Program-made: the position numbers and the translations under genes
Notes under the pieces: generated by a model
Database searches by the model: none
The model's input: only the letters and a program-made list of their open reading frames with translations
Told to the model about the DNA's origin: nothing
NCBI GenBank assembly: GCA_022266195.1
Contig: WHVY01000001.1
Location: 11,036,001-11,100,000 of the forward strand
Source: Tetranychus cinnabarinus
Lineage: Eukaryota; Arthropoda; Arachnida; Trombidiformes; Tetranychidae
Reading direction: 5' to 3'
Length of the DNA stretch: 64,000 nucleotides
In this document: in pieces, positions 11,701 through 22,974 of the stretch
How positions within the stretch are numbered: the first letter of the stretch is position 1
Layout: each line of letters starts with the position of its first letter

Positions 11701-14700
11701 CTACAACCTCTAGTACGTCTGAAGGAAACACGGTCGTCGTAATAGTATCATCAAACGAAAACAGCGAAGTTTCATCTTCGCAATCCGCTAGCCATGAATC
11801 AAAACCATCTTATGACTCTGTTTCTCAATCAGTTACCCCAGCATGGAACTCTGCTTCTTTACATGAGGGTCAAGATCTTACAACATCTAGTGAATCGTTA
11901 TCTGATGAAATTGCTTTTGAGTTCTCAACTGATTCATACGAAGATGCTACTGTTGGATCATCTGCCTCATCTGAAACTAGCAACTACGGATCACAATCGT
12001 CCAGCAATGTATCAGTCTCAGTTTCAACTTCATCTGAAGGTAATGAACCAACAACTCAGGCAACTTCTAGTACATCTGATGGTAACACAGTTGTCGTAAT
12101 AGTGACCACAAATGATAATGACTCTGGTTCATCTGGTACTCCATCACAAACTTCAAGCCAGCAAACTAACTCTGGTTCTGCAGCTATCAATCAAGCATCT
12201 CAAGAAGATCGCCCAACTGTTGCTCCAACAATTGATTTTATTTCAGAAGGCCCAAGCACTCAGTCATTTGCAAGTTCATCTTATGACGATACCACCGTTG
12301 GATCATCAGGCGTTGTAGATCAGTCTACTTCTCAAACATCCAGTCAACCTAGTTCTTCAGCCGAATCTGGTTCAATCCGAAATTCGGATTCAGATTCACA
12401 GTCTTATAGCCCAGTTACTCAACAATCAGGTGAAGTCTCAATAGATGTGACCGTTGGATCAGTCGACTCAGTTTCAACTGAATCTAGTAGCCAAGCTACC
12501 CAAACAGCACAATCGTCCAGCAATGTATCAGTTTCAGTTTCAACTACATCTGAAGGTAATGAACCTACAACTCAGGCAACTTCTAGTACCTCTGATGGTA
12601 ACACAGTTGTTGTGATTGTATCATCAAACGAAAACACTGCTGGCTCTTCTGGTTCACCATCACAATCTTCAAATCAGCAAACTAGTTCTAGTTCGTCGTC
12701 TGCAACTTTTGATTCTATTTCAGAAGGCATTAGCACTCAATCATCTGCCAGTTCATCTTATGATGATACAACCGTTGGATCCTCAGAAGCTGTAGATCAA
12801 TCTACTAATAAGATGCCAACTCAAGATTCAACACCTGGTTCTTCAACCCAATCAACCTCAAATTCAGATTCAGAATCTAGTAACCCAGTAACTCAACAAT
12901 CAGGTGAAGTATCAATAGATGTAACAGTTGGATCAGTTGATTCAGTCTCTACAGAAACCAGTAGCCAAGCTTCTCAAACGTCTTCACAGTCATTCAATAA
13001 TGCATCAAGTTCAGCTACAATTCCATCTGATGTCGATGCTATTGTTGTATTTGTCACCTCAACTGAAGCAACTACTGGTTCTTTTGGAAGTCCTTCACAA
13101 TCAACAAGCTCATCTAGTTCCTCATCTGAAACAATTACTCAAACATGGAATTCAGGTTCTTTAGCTGTTGACCAAGATAATACGAATACATCTGGTGGAT
13201 TATCTGATGGAACTGCTTTTGAGTTTTCAACTGATTCTTATGAAGATCAAACTGTTGGATCTGAATTAACCCAAAACCAATCCGTATCTCCAACGTCAGC
13301 GTCTAGTTCGGAAGTTAGCACACAAGCTTCTCAACCATCTCAACAATCTGAGTCAACCCGTAACTCAAATTCAAATTCAGAGCCTAGTAACCCAGTAACT
13401 CAACAATCAGATGAAGTATCCATAGATGTGACCGTTGGATCAGTCTCGACAGAAAGCCAAGCTTCGCAAACATCTTCACAATCATCCAACAATGTATCAA
13501 TATCAGTTTCAACTTCATCTGAAGGTAATGAACCAACAACCCAGGCAACTTCTAGTAAATCTGATGGTAACACAGTTGTCGTGATAGTCACCACAAATGA
13601 TAATGAGTCGGACTCATCTGCTACTCCATCACAAACTTCAAATCAGCAAACCAATTCTAGTTCATCGTCTGTAACTATTAATCAAGCATCTCAAGAAGAT
13701 CGTCCAACTGTTGCTCCAACAATTGATTTTATTTCAGAAGGCCCAAGCACTCAATCATCTGCCAGTTCATCTTATGACGATACCACCGTTGGATCATCAG
13801 ACGTTGTAGATCAGTCTACTTCTCAAACATCCAGTCAAAATACAACACCTAGTTCTTCAGCCGAATCTGGTTCAATCCGAAATTCAGATTCAGATTCACA
13901 GTCTTATAGCCCAGTTACTCAACAATCAGGTGAAGTCTCAATAGATGTGACCGTTGGATCTGTTGATCCAGTTTCAACTGAATCTAGTAGCCAAGCTACC
14001 CAAACATCTTCACAGTCATCTAGCAATGTATCAATCTCAATTTCAACTACATCTGAAGTTAATGAACCTACGACTCAGGCAACTTCTAGTACCTCTGATG
14101 GTAACACAGTTGTCGTAATAGTGACCACAAATGGTAATGACTCAGGTTCATCTGGTACTCCATCACAAACTTCAAGCCAGCAAACCAATTCTAGTTCATC
14201 GTCTGTAACTATTAATCAAACATCTCAAGAAGATCGCCCAACTGTTGCTCCAACAATTGATTTTATTTCAGAAGGCCCAAGCACTCAGTCATCTGCAAGT
14301 TCATCTTATGACGATACCACCGTTGGATCATCAGACATTGTAGATCAGTCTACTTCTCAAACATCCAGTCAAAATGTAACCCCTAGTTCTTCAGTCGAAT
14401 CTGGTTCAATCCGAAATTCAGATTCAGATCAAGAGTCTTATAACCCAGTTACTCAGCAATCAGGTGAAGTATCAATAGATGTGACCGTTGGATCAGTCGA
14501 CTCAGTTTCAACTGAAACTAGTAACCAAGCTACCCAAACATCACAATCGTCCAACAATGTATCAGTCTCAGTTTCAATTGCATCTGAAGGTAACGAGCCT
14601 ACAACTTCAGCATCTAGTTCTTCAACCCAATCTGGCACTCAATCATCCCAGGAATCTGGTTCCATCCGTACCTCAAATTCAGATTCGGAATCTAGTAACC

Positions 14701-15467
14701 CAGTTACTCAACAGTCAAGTGCAATAGATATAGATGTAACAGTTGGATCAGTTGATTCAGTTTCTACAGAAACTAGTAGCCAAGCTTCGCAAACGTCTTC
14801 ACAATCAACTAGCAACACATCAAGTTCAGCTGCAGGTTCATCTGGTGTAGATGCTGTTGTTGTATTTGTCACCTCAACTGAAGCAACTACCGGTACTTAT
14901 GAGAGTTCTTCAAAGGCAGCAAGCTCATCATCGAGCTCGATCTCTACATCTGAAGCTATCACTCAAGTTTACCAATCTGGCAGTCAATCTAGCTCAAGTT
15001 CCTCAGCAACTTTCCATTTTACCAACCAGACAAGCCAAGTTAATGAAGACAATGAATCAGCAGTATCAACAGAAACTAGTCAAGTCGGCCAAACATCTAC
15101 TCAGTCCTCAAGTCAAGAGGCTGTTCCAACTTCCAGCGCTTCCTCTGAAACAAAAAATCCAGTTACACAACCAGCTGTTGACACTTCTTCTTCCGAATCC
15201 TCTCATGCCCCTGACGAGATAACGCGTGTTTCTACTCCTCTGGAATCGATAACCGAAGCTGTGAATGAAGTTAATAATGAGTCTGACAGTACTGAAGCCT
15301 CTCAAATAACTTCAACTGGAAATGCTTCACATAATCACACTTTATACGTCGCTGTCAAAGTTTCTTCAACTGAACCTATTGTCGCTTCGTCTGTCGCCAA
15401 AAAGGTTAAAACGGTGCTTTCTAGTTCCTCAAATTCAGCTGATGTTGTAGTTATCCCTGCAGCATAA
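5717..15467 (+). CDS. Giant secreted Ser-rich repeat protein, fibroin-like
   Basis: Two exons: 5717-5768, which encodes a signal peptide (MVLKMFKLTLVLLCISA), and 6034-15467. The phase-1 junction (GTAAGT donor, TTTAAG acceptor) gives a precursor of about 3161 residues. After the likely cleavage near SEG/RAVQKR there is a non-repetitive alpha-helical N-terminal domain (to about residue 215) holding a Cys pair at 208 and 214; I see no other Cys. Next come a Lys/Glu-rich coiled-coil-like segment (about 220-285) and a Ser/Lys/Gln region with six QLVVD-type repeats. Then over 2300 residues of Ser-rich acidic repeats follow, carrying a DGNTVVVIV island (12 copies plus two diverged ones) and DVTVGS islands. 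The tail ends in ADVVVIPAA. Spider-mite fibroins are known to be unusually Ser-rich, so a silk or secreted matrix protein is the best guess. A mucin-like O-glycosylated or phosphorylated coat protein is the alternative. Confidence 0.88.
8480..15000 (+). repeat. Coding tandem array of Ser-rich modules
   Basis: Inside the giant gene a module of roughly 150-230 codons recurs in register. It holds a SSTSDGNTVVVIVTTN island, a QQTSSSSS linker, a DRPTVAPTIDFISEGPS segment, a SSYDDTTVGSS segment, a SIRNSDSDSQSY segment and a VSIDVTVGSVDSVSTE island. Some modules are nearly identical in DNA: the DRPTVAPTIDF block occurs in almost the same form at about 10160, 12205, 13695 and 14235, with diverged versions near 9140 and 12710. 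This points to recent unequal crossing-over or gene conversion. Two diverged modules (near 13035 and 14850) carry VVVFVTSTEATTG in place of VVVIVTTN. Confidence 0.9.
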
Positions 15468-15531
15468 TGAAAGATAAATTTAAAACTCTATTTCTATCTT
15501 ATCCAAATTTCCTTGCAGCTTTTTTAAATTC

Positions 15532-15537
15532 AATAAA
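15532..15537 (+). terminator. AATAAA poly(A) signal of giant Ser-rich gene
   Basis: A canonical AATAAA lies 65 bases after the TAA stop at 15465-15467, giving a short 3' UTR. Confidence 0.7.
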
Positions 15538-16715
15538 TAATTATTGAATTATAATTCTGTCCTCACTCGAAAAAATATATTGGTAAAAAATTAGAATTTC
15601 AGTCCAAAATAAGACTTTTTCAATGGAAGATTATTCTGTGATATGTAAATATTGTTGCTCGGGTTTTGTTCAGTTTACATAAGTTCCTAAAACGGTCATT
15701 AGTCAATTCAATAATATAAGATTTTGTAAAAATTTTTAGACTTTATAATCAAGTGGTAATTAAGATAAAAGTTTATCCGGCGTCTGTTAAAATATGTATT
15801 AGATACATTGATTTGCAACCAATGAAAAAGATAATAAAGTAACGTTTACCAGGTAATCATGATACCTAAAAATGCTATCTATACACCACCCAATGAAAAG
15901 TGTCATAAACATTTTGAAAAAGACCTAACGGTTTTTAACTGACTATTCACCGGTTCAAGCTTACCTTTGTTTTATTTTTATTGAAACTGTAAATCTTCAA
16001 TCTAGTGAGCCAAAAATGGTTTCAAATATTAATGTCACCTCTTTTGTGGTCTTTCAACTGTGTTTCTCGTTGGTATCACTCACAGATAAATAGGTTGATG
16101 ATTTGATAACAGCTTTAGGTCCCGGATAACAAACGTCGTTATTGTTCATTTGGTTTTTGTATTTTGCTGCATTTTCCATTGAAATTGCATGTGTAATTTT
16201 GGCGGAAACGGTAAGTCAAATCGGATAAATTTTGATAATCATTTCCACAATTGTATTTTTCATCTGAACGTTTGTAAATCACGCAGACATCACCTGAATT
16301 CCTAGATCGCTATTCTCAGACCAAAATCCACTTCTATTTGTGAAAAACAATTTTCTTTATCTTGTGTCTCTGTCTCTTTTCTCATCACTTGCAATGTAAA
16401 CTTGACTTCATTGACAGTTTTCATCATTATCACAAAACTGTATTATAACATAGATACATCAATTGGGAACGTGATAGAAAAAAATAAAGACAGAGAGAGA
16501 CAGAGAAATCAGAGGGAGTTGAAGCGCCTTGAACAAAAGTCTACTACACTAATTGTTAGTCATTATTTTAGCTAAATTCGTGTTAATCAGTGCCTAGTGT
16601 TTAAAGTTGCATGCTACTGCCAATTATTTATTAATTCAACTGTTAATCTTAGTGTTTCACTTTTTTCAATCAACAGTGAAAATTGTTAAAGCTCTGACAT
16701 CTGTTGTGATTAAAG
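15538..16715. other. Intergenic interval
   Basis: No exon recognised. A purine-rich GA stretch is present near 16490-16515. A CAACAG acceptor-like site near 16675 could belong to a 5' UTR exon of the short open frame that follows. Confidence 0.4.
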
Positions 16716-16925
16716 ATGCTGCTTAGTGAACAAACGCGCCTAAAATATCTAGAAAAATTTGATCGACTCCTTGGAATAAATCGAGCCAAATTCCCTGGAT
16801 TCAAACTAGTTTTTCGAGTCAATTTTGCTTTGACTGTTTTGCTTTCATTTTTCCTTTCAACTTGGATTACATTTTACTTTGCGAGTGTCATATTGGGACT
16901 ATTGTTTATGTTAATCATATTTTAA
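16716..16925 (+). CDS. Possible short membrane protein or exon
   Basis: A 69-codon open frame starts with a charged, helical N-terminus (LSEQTRLKYLEKFDRLLGI) and continues into a strongly hydrophobic stretch able to form one or two membrane helices, up to the stop at 16923-16925. The amphipathic start followed by a membrane segment resembles the N-terminus of a chemoreceptor-type protein, but that is only an impression. No donor site or downstream continuation was found, so it could be a small membrane protein, a pseudogene fragment or chance. Confidence 0.25.
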   Translation: MLLSEQTRLKYLEKFDRLLGINRAKFPGFKLVFRVNFALTVLLSFFLSTWITFYFASVILGLLFMLIIF

Positions 16926-17429
16926 TGGATACAATTATGGATTACAAACCATTAAAACAAGTAAAATGGATCTTGTTAAGATGGTTTAATATGGATAGTT
17001 AAGTACTTTAGCCTTTCTTCATAAACAGCGTCAATTTCTGGCCCTATTCTGGACGATGATGCCTTTGGATACGTCGGATATAAGTCGACTATAAGTACCA
17101 GTAAAATAAAAATAGTGTAACACTATTGAATTTTATGGTAATTACATGTATAATACTTAAATGTTTGAATATTTCTTACCTCAAGTAAAACTTAACATGA
17201 GGACAAACTGCTCTTATAAGTACAAAATGATGACACTAGAATTTGATTTAAGAATCAAAAATTTCTCTAATAGATCTCACCCTTTAACGAAGGTAAAAAG
17301 CAAATATTGATTTCCATGACATAATTATGTTTAATGATTAAAAACTAAACGATAACCCATTATTTACTTTAATAAAAACACAATGGTAATCATTTATTGA
17401 AATTTAAAATTAAACCTGAAATCTGTTTC

Positions 17430-17435
17430 TTTATT
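17430..17435 (-). terminator. Poly(A) signal of methyltransferase gene
   Basis: AATAAA on the minus strand, about 112 bases past the stop codon at 17547. A second copy on the same strand lies at 17393-17398. Confidence 0.5.
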
Positions 17436-17546
17436 TTCAATTTTACATTTGGTTTGTAAATTGTTTTGCGTTTTCTGTTATTGCTTGAACTAGTCAACTG
17501 TTGAAAGAAGTAGACTTTCAGTTATGTCTATTTTATAGATATTCAT

Positions 17547-18489
17547 CTATTTTTTAAAACACATTATGAAGTACTCGAATGTAGCTTCTAACATCACTTT
17601 GGACAGATCTTCTGTATTCAAGATGACTGCAAGTTCTTGTCCGACTTTGTTCATCAAAGAAACATGTTTATCAGGATAAGCGTCGCGAAATTTAATTGCT
17701 GGTCCAAGAGAGTTAATCAAGTCAATAATATATGTACCAGGTCGTCTTAGTGTCACATCAAATGTATCTTCATAACAGAGCCTATCATATGGTAATTTGA
17801 TATTACGATACTTGGCCATCAATTGGTCGGTATAAACAATGTAATCAAAGCCATGGTCACGCCAAATTCGCTTGGTGGCCTCAATTAGATCCCCGATTGC
17901 ATCAAGATTAGCATTTGGATCATCAACTCGAATCAGTTTCTTCGGGATTTGATAATAGCCAAGGGTTACAAATAATCCGCCTGGGACTAAAAGGGCATCA
18001 ACTTTAGCTAGAAAAGCTTCAATATTGAAAAAGTGAAGAGCCTGACAGACAGTAACCAACTGGACAGATCCATCTTCCAATGGTATCTCCTCTCCTGAAT
18101 TGACCTTATCATAAAAAAACAAAATTATGCATTTAATTTAGTTTATAATAAAAACAATAATTCAATCAAATGTAATTAGTTAGTTAAATATTAAATGTTT
18201 GTTTACTCACCTTGAACGTGACATTGTTAAATTTATTGCGTCGCTTTGCTTCGTCAATTTGTGTTTCACTGATATCAAAACCAAAAACTTGATCAAAATA
18301 GTCGGCCAGTAAAAAGGTGGCTTGACCAGATCCACAACCAACATCAACGGCTCGATTCCATTTATTATTAGTGGGTAAACATGATTTTGAAAGTTGATTT
18401 ATAATCGATTTAACAAGCTTCTCTGGAGGCGTTGGACGAGTTTCAGCATAAATAGATGAGACTTCAGTTGAATCGTAGAGTTGAGACAT
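17547..18489 (-). CDS. SAM-dependent methyltransferase (Methyltransf_11 type)
   Basis: Two exons on the minus strand: 18489-18211 and 18104-17547. The phase-0 junction (GTGAGT donor, TTTATGATAAG acceptor) gives 278 residues. The Rossmann SAM-binding motif I, AVDVGCGSGQAT, lies at about residues 48-58 and is followed by the acidic strand VFGFDIS. The spliced stretch VTFKVNSGEEIPLEDGS followed by VTVCQALHFF is the family's motif II/III region. The fold resembles the trans-aconitate methyltransferase / UbiE-like group of cytosolic small-molecule methyltransferases; the substrate cannot be told from sequence. Length is normal for the family and no signal peptide is seen. The nearest neighbour is a lipase on the other strand about 830 bases away, so the pair could share an upstream region. 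Confidence 0.88.
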
Positions 18490-19318
18490 AATTGTTTACA
18501 GCTTTTGAAATTGCAATACAAATTTTACAATTGTTAGTAAAATTGGTTACGTAGATACTCTGTTACGTAGAACTGCTTGTACTAAATTAAATGGATGCAA
18601 TTAGATTTGCAAAATAAGGTTGCATTAATTGGGCTCTGTTATAAACAGATGTACATTTGAAGTTTCAATAACTCTCAACTTGAACGCAGCATGAAATTAA
18701 AGAGGATTGATAATTTGATAAACAAGAGATTGTTTGATGAATAGATTGAGGCGATTAAACTAGTCTAGCAACCTGTGAGAGAAATACCTTCTCAGCTCGA
18801 ATGATATTTTCTCTTGTCACCAACGAAAGAATAATCATTAAAACAATCTGTTGTAATATCGATAAAAGATATGATCTGATCTATGTTGATTCTGTATATT
18901 CTGATAATTGTGAGCATCAAGATAATGGCGCTTGAGGTATCTTGATTGATCTTGATTTACCCAATCTAATGATGCTATGCATTTGGATTGGATGGGCTAA
19001 AATTTGACAGCGAGTTTTCCCATTAAATTGATTAATCAATCATCAATTGTTTTAAAAAGAAACAATTGCTTCTATTTGTTTTTAAGGGACATAACCAGCT
19101 AACGCATCATTAATTGTAGGGAAAATGAAATCTGAAAATAAATTTCTACATACCTCTGGTAGTCAACTGTAGCCACAAATTTTCTAGTAAGTTGGTTTTA
19201 ATTATTAAGGTGCTAGTAATAAACAATGTAAGTCTTTGAAACAATATTTGGCATAATTATTTTGATCAAGTCAATTCTCAATCTCCTTTTCAGTTTATGT
19301 ATATGAGTCTCCAATTCA
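18490..19318. other. Intergenic between divergent genes
   Basis: This 0.8-kb interval separates the minus-strand methyltransferase from the plus-strand lipase and should hold both promoters. A GTAAGT donor near 19229 and a CTCCTTTTCAG acceptor ending at 19293 suggest a small 5' UTR intron in the lipase transcript. No other gene is visible. Confidence 0.4.
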
Positions 19319-21167
19319 ATGCGCCAGATGAATTTTTTAACGTTTTTTGGGATACTTTTCCTTTCAGTGTTTGCTTTTAATTTTCATTTCACTACGGCTG
19401 ATCCAGATGATACTGTTGATGCTGCAGAGATTATTGAATCTCGAGGATTTAAAAGTGAGGTTCACACCATTGTTACCCAAGATGGTTACATTTTAACCAA
19501 TTTTAGGATTGTACATCCATCGAGTAAAAATACCAACTCTAAACCGATTCTCCTTCAAAGTGGTCTCTTTGGATCAGGCGATGATTTCATTGTCACTTCA
19601 CCTAATGGGTTTCTTGACGAATCCATGATTAACTTGCGGGATTCTCCTGAATCTATCGATTATAAAAGACAAGGAAGTAATTTAGGATTTCTGCTAGCAA
19701 ATCTTGGCTATGATGTTTGGCTAACCAATTTCAGGGGTAATTATTATTCTCGTAATCACACAAAGTTTGATCCCGATTCATCAGGTAAGCCATGAGAACA
19801 ATTAATTAGTGAATAAAAAAATATGACCAATTTACCTAAGAAGCAAAGAAACATTAAAGTTTAATAAAACATTTTAAACAGAATTTTGGTCAACCAATTT
19901 TGATGAAATGGCAACAATTGACTTACCAACCATTATTGATTATGTTTTAAACGAAACCAAAAAAGGTAAACTGACATTTTCTCAATTTTCGTTGCTTTGA
20001 TCGTTCCAGTGTTTAAATATTTGATGAAGCCACTAACACATGGTGTTTAGATGTAAATTAAAACACAAAAATAAAAATAAGTTAATTAGTCCAATTACAA
20101 GAAAAGATTTGAAAAGAAATGGTCAATCGATTTAACCAGTCGCCATCTTACGTAAAAAAGTGTCAATGAAAAGAGCTTGTTTCTTTAATCAACTGTAATT
20201 TATAATAACATGAAAGCTTTAGAGATGGCGCCAAAAATTGCAACTTGCATTAGTTGATATTTTTGTAGATTAACATGAAAATTAATTTGCTAATTAATTC
20301 TGTTCTAATTAATTTTACTGTTAAAATGCTATTTTTTTCTTGCTCTTTTAATTTTTTCAGAGACTGTGGGCTACATTGGTGTATCTCGTGGTGGAACAAC
20401 AATGTTTGCTCTTTTATCAGATAAACCCGAATATGCTGATAAAGTAAAACCCTTTATTGCCTTGGCTCCAGCTGTGTTTATTGGAAGATCTTACCCAAGA
20501 TGGGTACGTCCATTCATTGAGAACAATTTTCTAACTTCTTTGCTACTCGATCATCCATCTGAATGTCTTCCGCGTCGAATTTCAAAGCGACTCAGATCTT
20601 GGACGAAAATTCCCATGGTTAATGCAATCTTCGCTATGATTAAGCCATCTTTAAACCTGATTTTCAGAGTAAATGAGTCTCGAGCTGAGGTGTATTTGTC
20701 TCATTATCCTGCCGGTGCACCTTGTTGGGACATCGTTCATTATGGACAGTTTGCATCGAATGGATTTCGAAAGCTAGATTTTGGTGAAAAACTAAATCTA
20801 GTAAAATATGGAACCTCCGAACCGCCTGAATATCATTTGGGGAAAATCAGGTCCAATGATATAGTTATAATTAATTCTGTTGGTGACAGAATTGTGCATC
20901 CCGACAATATTGTCAAATTGGTTAACAATCTTAGTGGTGAGTAAATATATGACTGTTTTATTTCTTGATCGTAAACTTTCATAAAACAACTCATCTAATT
21001 TTTCCTTTCCTTTTTTCTTTTTCTCTATATTCGTGCTTTATTTAGTTAAACCAAAGAAATGGATTGTAATTAACCAAACAGACTTTCGGCACGGTAATTT
21101 CGTACATTCTGATGGTACTCATGTAAATTTTTTTGCGTACATTTTTCAGATTCTAGCTGGTTATTAG
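19319..21167 (+). CDS. Secreted acid-lipase-like alpha/beta hydrolase
   Basis: Exons 19319-19784, 19882-19965, 20361-20936 and 21046-21167, all with consistent phase-1 junctions, give 415 residues, close to the usual 400 or so for the lysosomal/gastric acid lipase family. A signal peptide (about residues 1-27) ends near FTTA. Family hallmarks seen: the lipase N-terminal segment (IIESRGFKSEVHTIVTQDGY), NLGYDVWLTNFRGNYYSRNH, EFWSTNFDEMATIDLP, and a nucleophile elbow GVSRG with Ser192. Candidate Asp359 (SVGDRIVHP) and His391 (DFRHGNF) complete the triad. Oddities: the oxyanion-region motif usually reading QHGL is QSGL, and the usual GHSQG elbow is GVSRG. The Ser nucleophile is kept, but substrate range or activity may differ. 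It likely hydrolyses lipid esters in the gut, lysosome or outside the cell. Confidence 0.9.
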
Positions 21168-22974
21168 GCATACGTTGCTGCTACAAAATTGAATGCGATT
21201 TTTATTATCAGCTTGGTTAATGACATTTTAATAATATTGACCCTTTAGGTTTCATATTTTCCTTTGTCGTAAAATTAAAAGCTGTCGATATCAACTTGAT
21301 AAATGGTTTCGTCTCAATTTTCCGAGAATTGTCTTTTGTAATGTTACAATTACAAATGTATTAAATAATACCATGTCAATCAGGATAATTACTTGCCATT
21401 AAAACATCTTTTTATGTTTTCTTCGATAGTCAAACTTATTCCTTCTTGATTAATGGACACTAGAAACCTCTAAACCAATCAACTGAACCTTTATTAAACT
21501 TTATGCTACAATTTAAGCAAGGCTTTCAAGTTAAAAGCTTTGAAGTTGTTATTATAATATAAAACCATTATTTGAAGCAGATTTTGTCTAATTTTTATTT
21601 CAACATCATGTCCATCTTTAGATATTAATGTTGAAACGGGAAAATGGAATGATTCCTCATTTTAACAAAGATTGATCACCATCCAAAGAATGATTAAAAT
21701 AAACAACAGAAAGCAAAAGAGGTTAACCCTTTACCAGGATAATTATCCAATGACCAAACAATTTGATTGAATATGAACAAGCAAACAAGCAAACAAAAAG
21801 CACCCCGCAACTAAATGACAATTAAACAACGATACAGTCACTAATATCAACACTAAACAATAAGAAATAATAGAAGCTGAACTTGTTGAGAATCCATGCA
21901 ATTATTCTGGTTTCTTATTCCTCCTCCTCTTCCTAGTTTCATCCAACCCTTCCTACAGGGTGTAATCACAGTTTAATCTAGAGCAACAAACTTCAACCAG
22001 AGAGCAAAAAATTACAGCCAAACCTTTGTGATTCACAAAGCAGACTTTTTGGTTTGTTTTTTTCCTAACTTCTGGTCATTTGAGTTTCAACCAAAAAAGA
22101 CTGAATAAAGGGATTTAATTCAAGAATGGACAAAATTTTCAAGTCTCAATCAAAAATTAAGCTTTGCATCATTAATTAAATCTATGTTTTGACCAATAAA
22201 ATGCAATAAAATATCAAAAGATGAATCTATTTAAATTAGACAGATTATTGACTCCAATTTATTGTATTGTAATAGCTAAACAATAGGAAACCCTTTTATG
22301 ATATCATGAAATGAGGAAAAATAAAAATCTCATCATTTAAGTATGAATATAGAGTTTGAATGTGCATCAAAATACCATGATAATTTGTTAACCATAACCT
22401 TAACCATATAAGATGCCAGCGACAATCAATTTAACAAGACCCATATTCCCGTATCTAGAGGTTATCAAGCTTTTAAGAGAAACCTTTTGTTAGATATTTT
22501 TGCACTCCTTATAATTATCATTAGACTGTAAAAAACTGGTGAATACAAAAACATAACTAAGATTGAACTTAATTTAACATGTTAAATATGATTATACACA
22601 TGAATGTATTGGGTGAGAATAGTAGCTCTGAATTGAGACTGAAAATGAGCAAAAAGGATAAGTAAATAGTGATGAAGAGGTTTCCTATTGTTCAATGGAT
22701 TCCTCCAGTTACTAAGTGTATACTTTTGCCTTGTCTTGTTTCTTACTCCAGATCAAACTGTGCATATACAGTGTACATTTAAGGGAAGGAAGAAAAAATA
22801 GGAAGATAAAGATGATGATAATGATGAATGAGGAAACTAGGCGAGTTAAAATTCATGTCTATTGATTCTCAACAAGTTGAGTATTCATTGGTGAAGTTGT
22901 GCTTTTAGTTGAACCTTGTCATTTAAGCTTCTGCACATTAATTCAAAAATGTTAAATTATTTTCACTGATCAAT
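21168..22974. other. Intergenic interval, no gene seen
   Basis: 1.8 kb of AT-rich sequence between the lipase and the receptor guanylate cyclase. A short (caaacaag)n-like run near 21777-21800 is the only obvious local structure. The 3' UTR of the lipase and the promoter and 5' UTR of the cyclase must lie here, but no clear signal could be placed. Confidence 0.4.
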
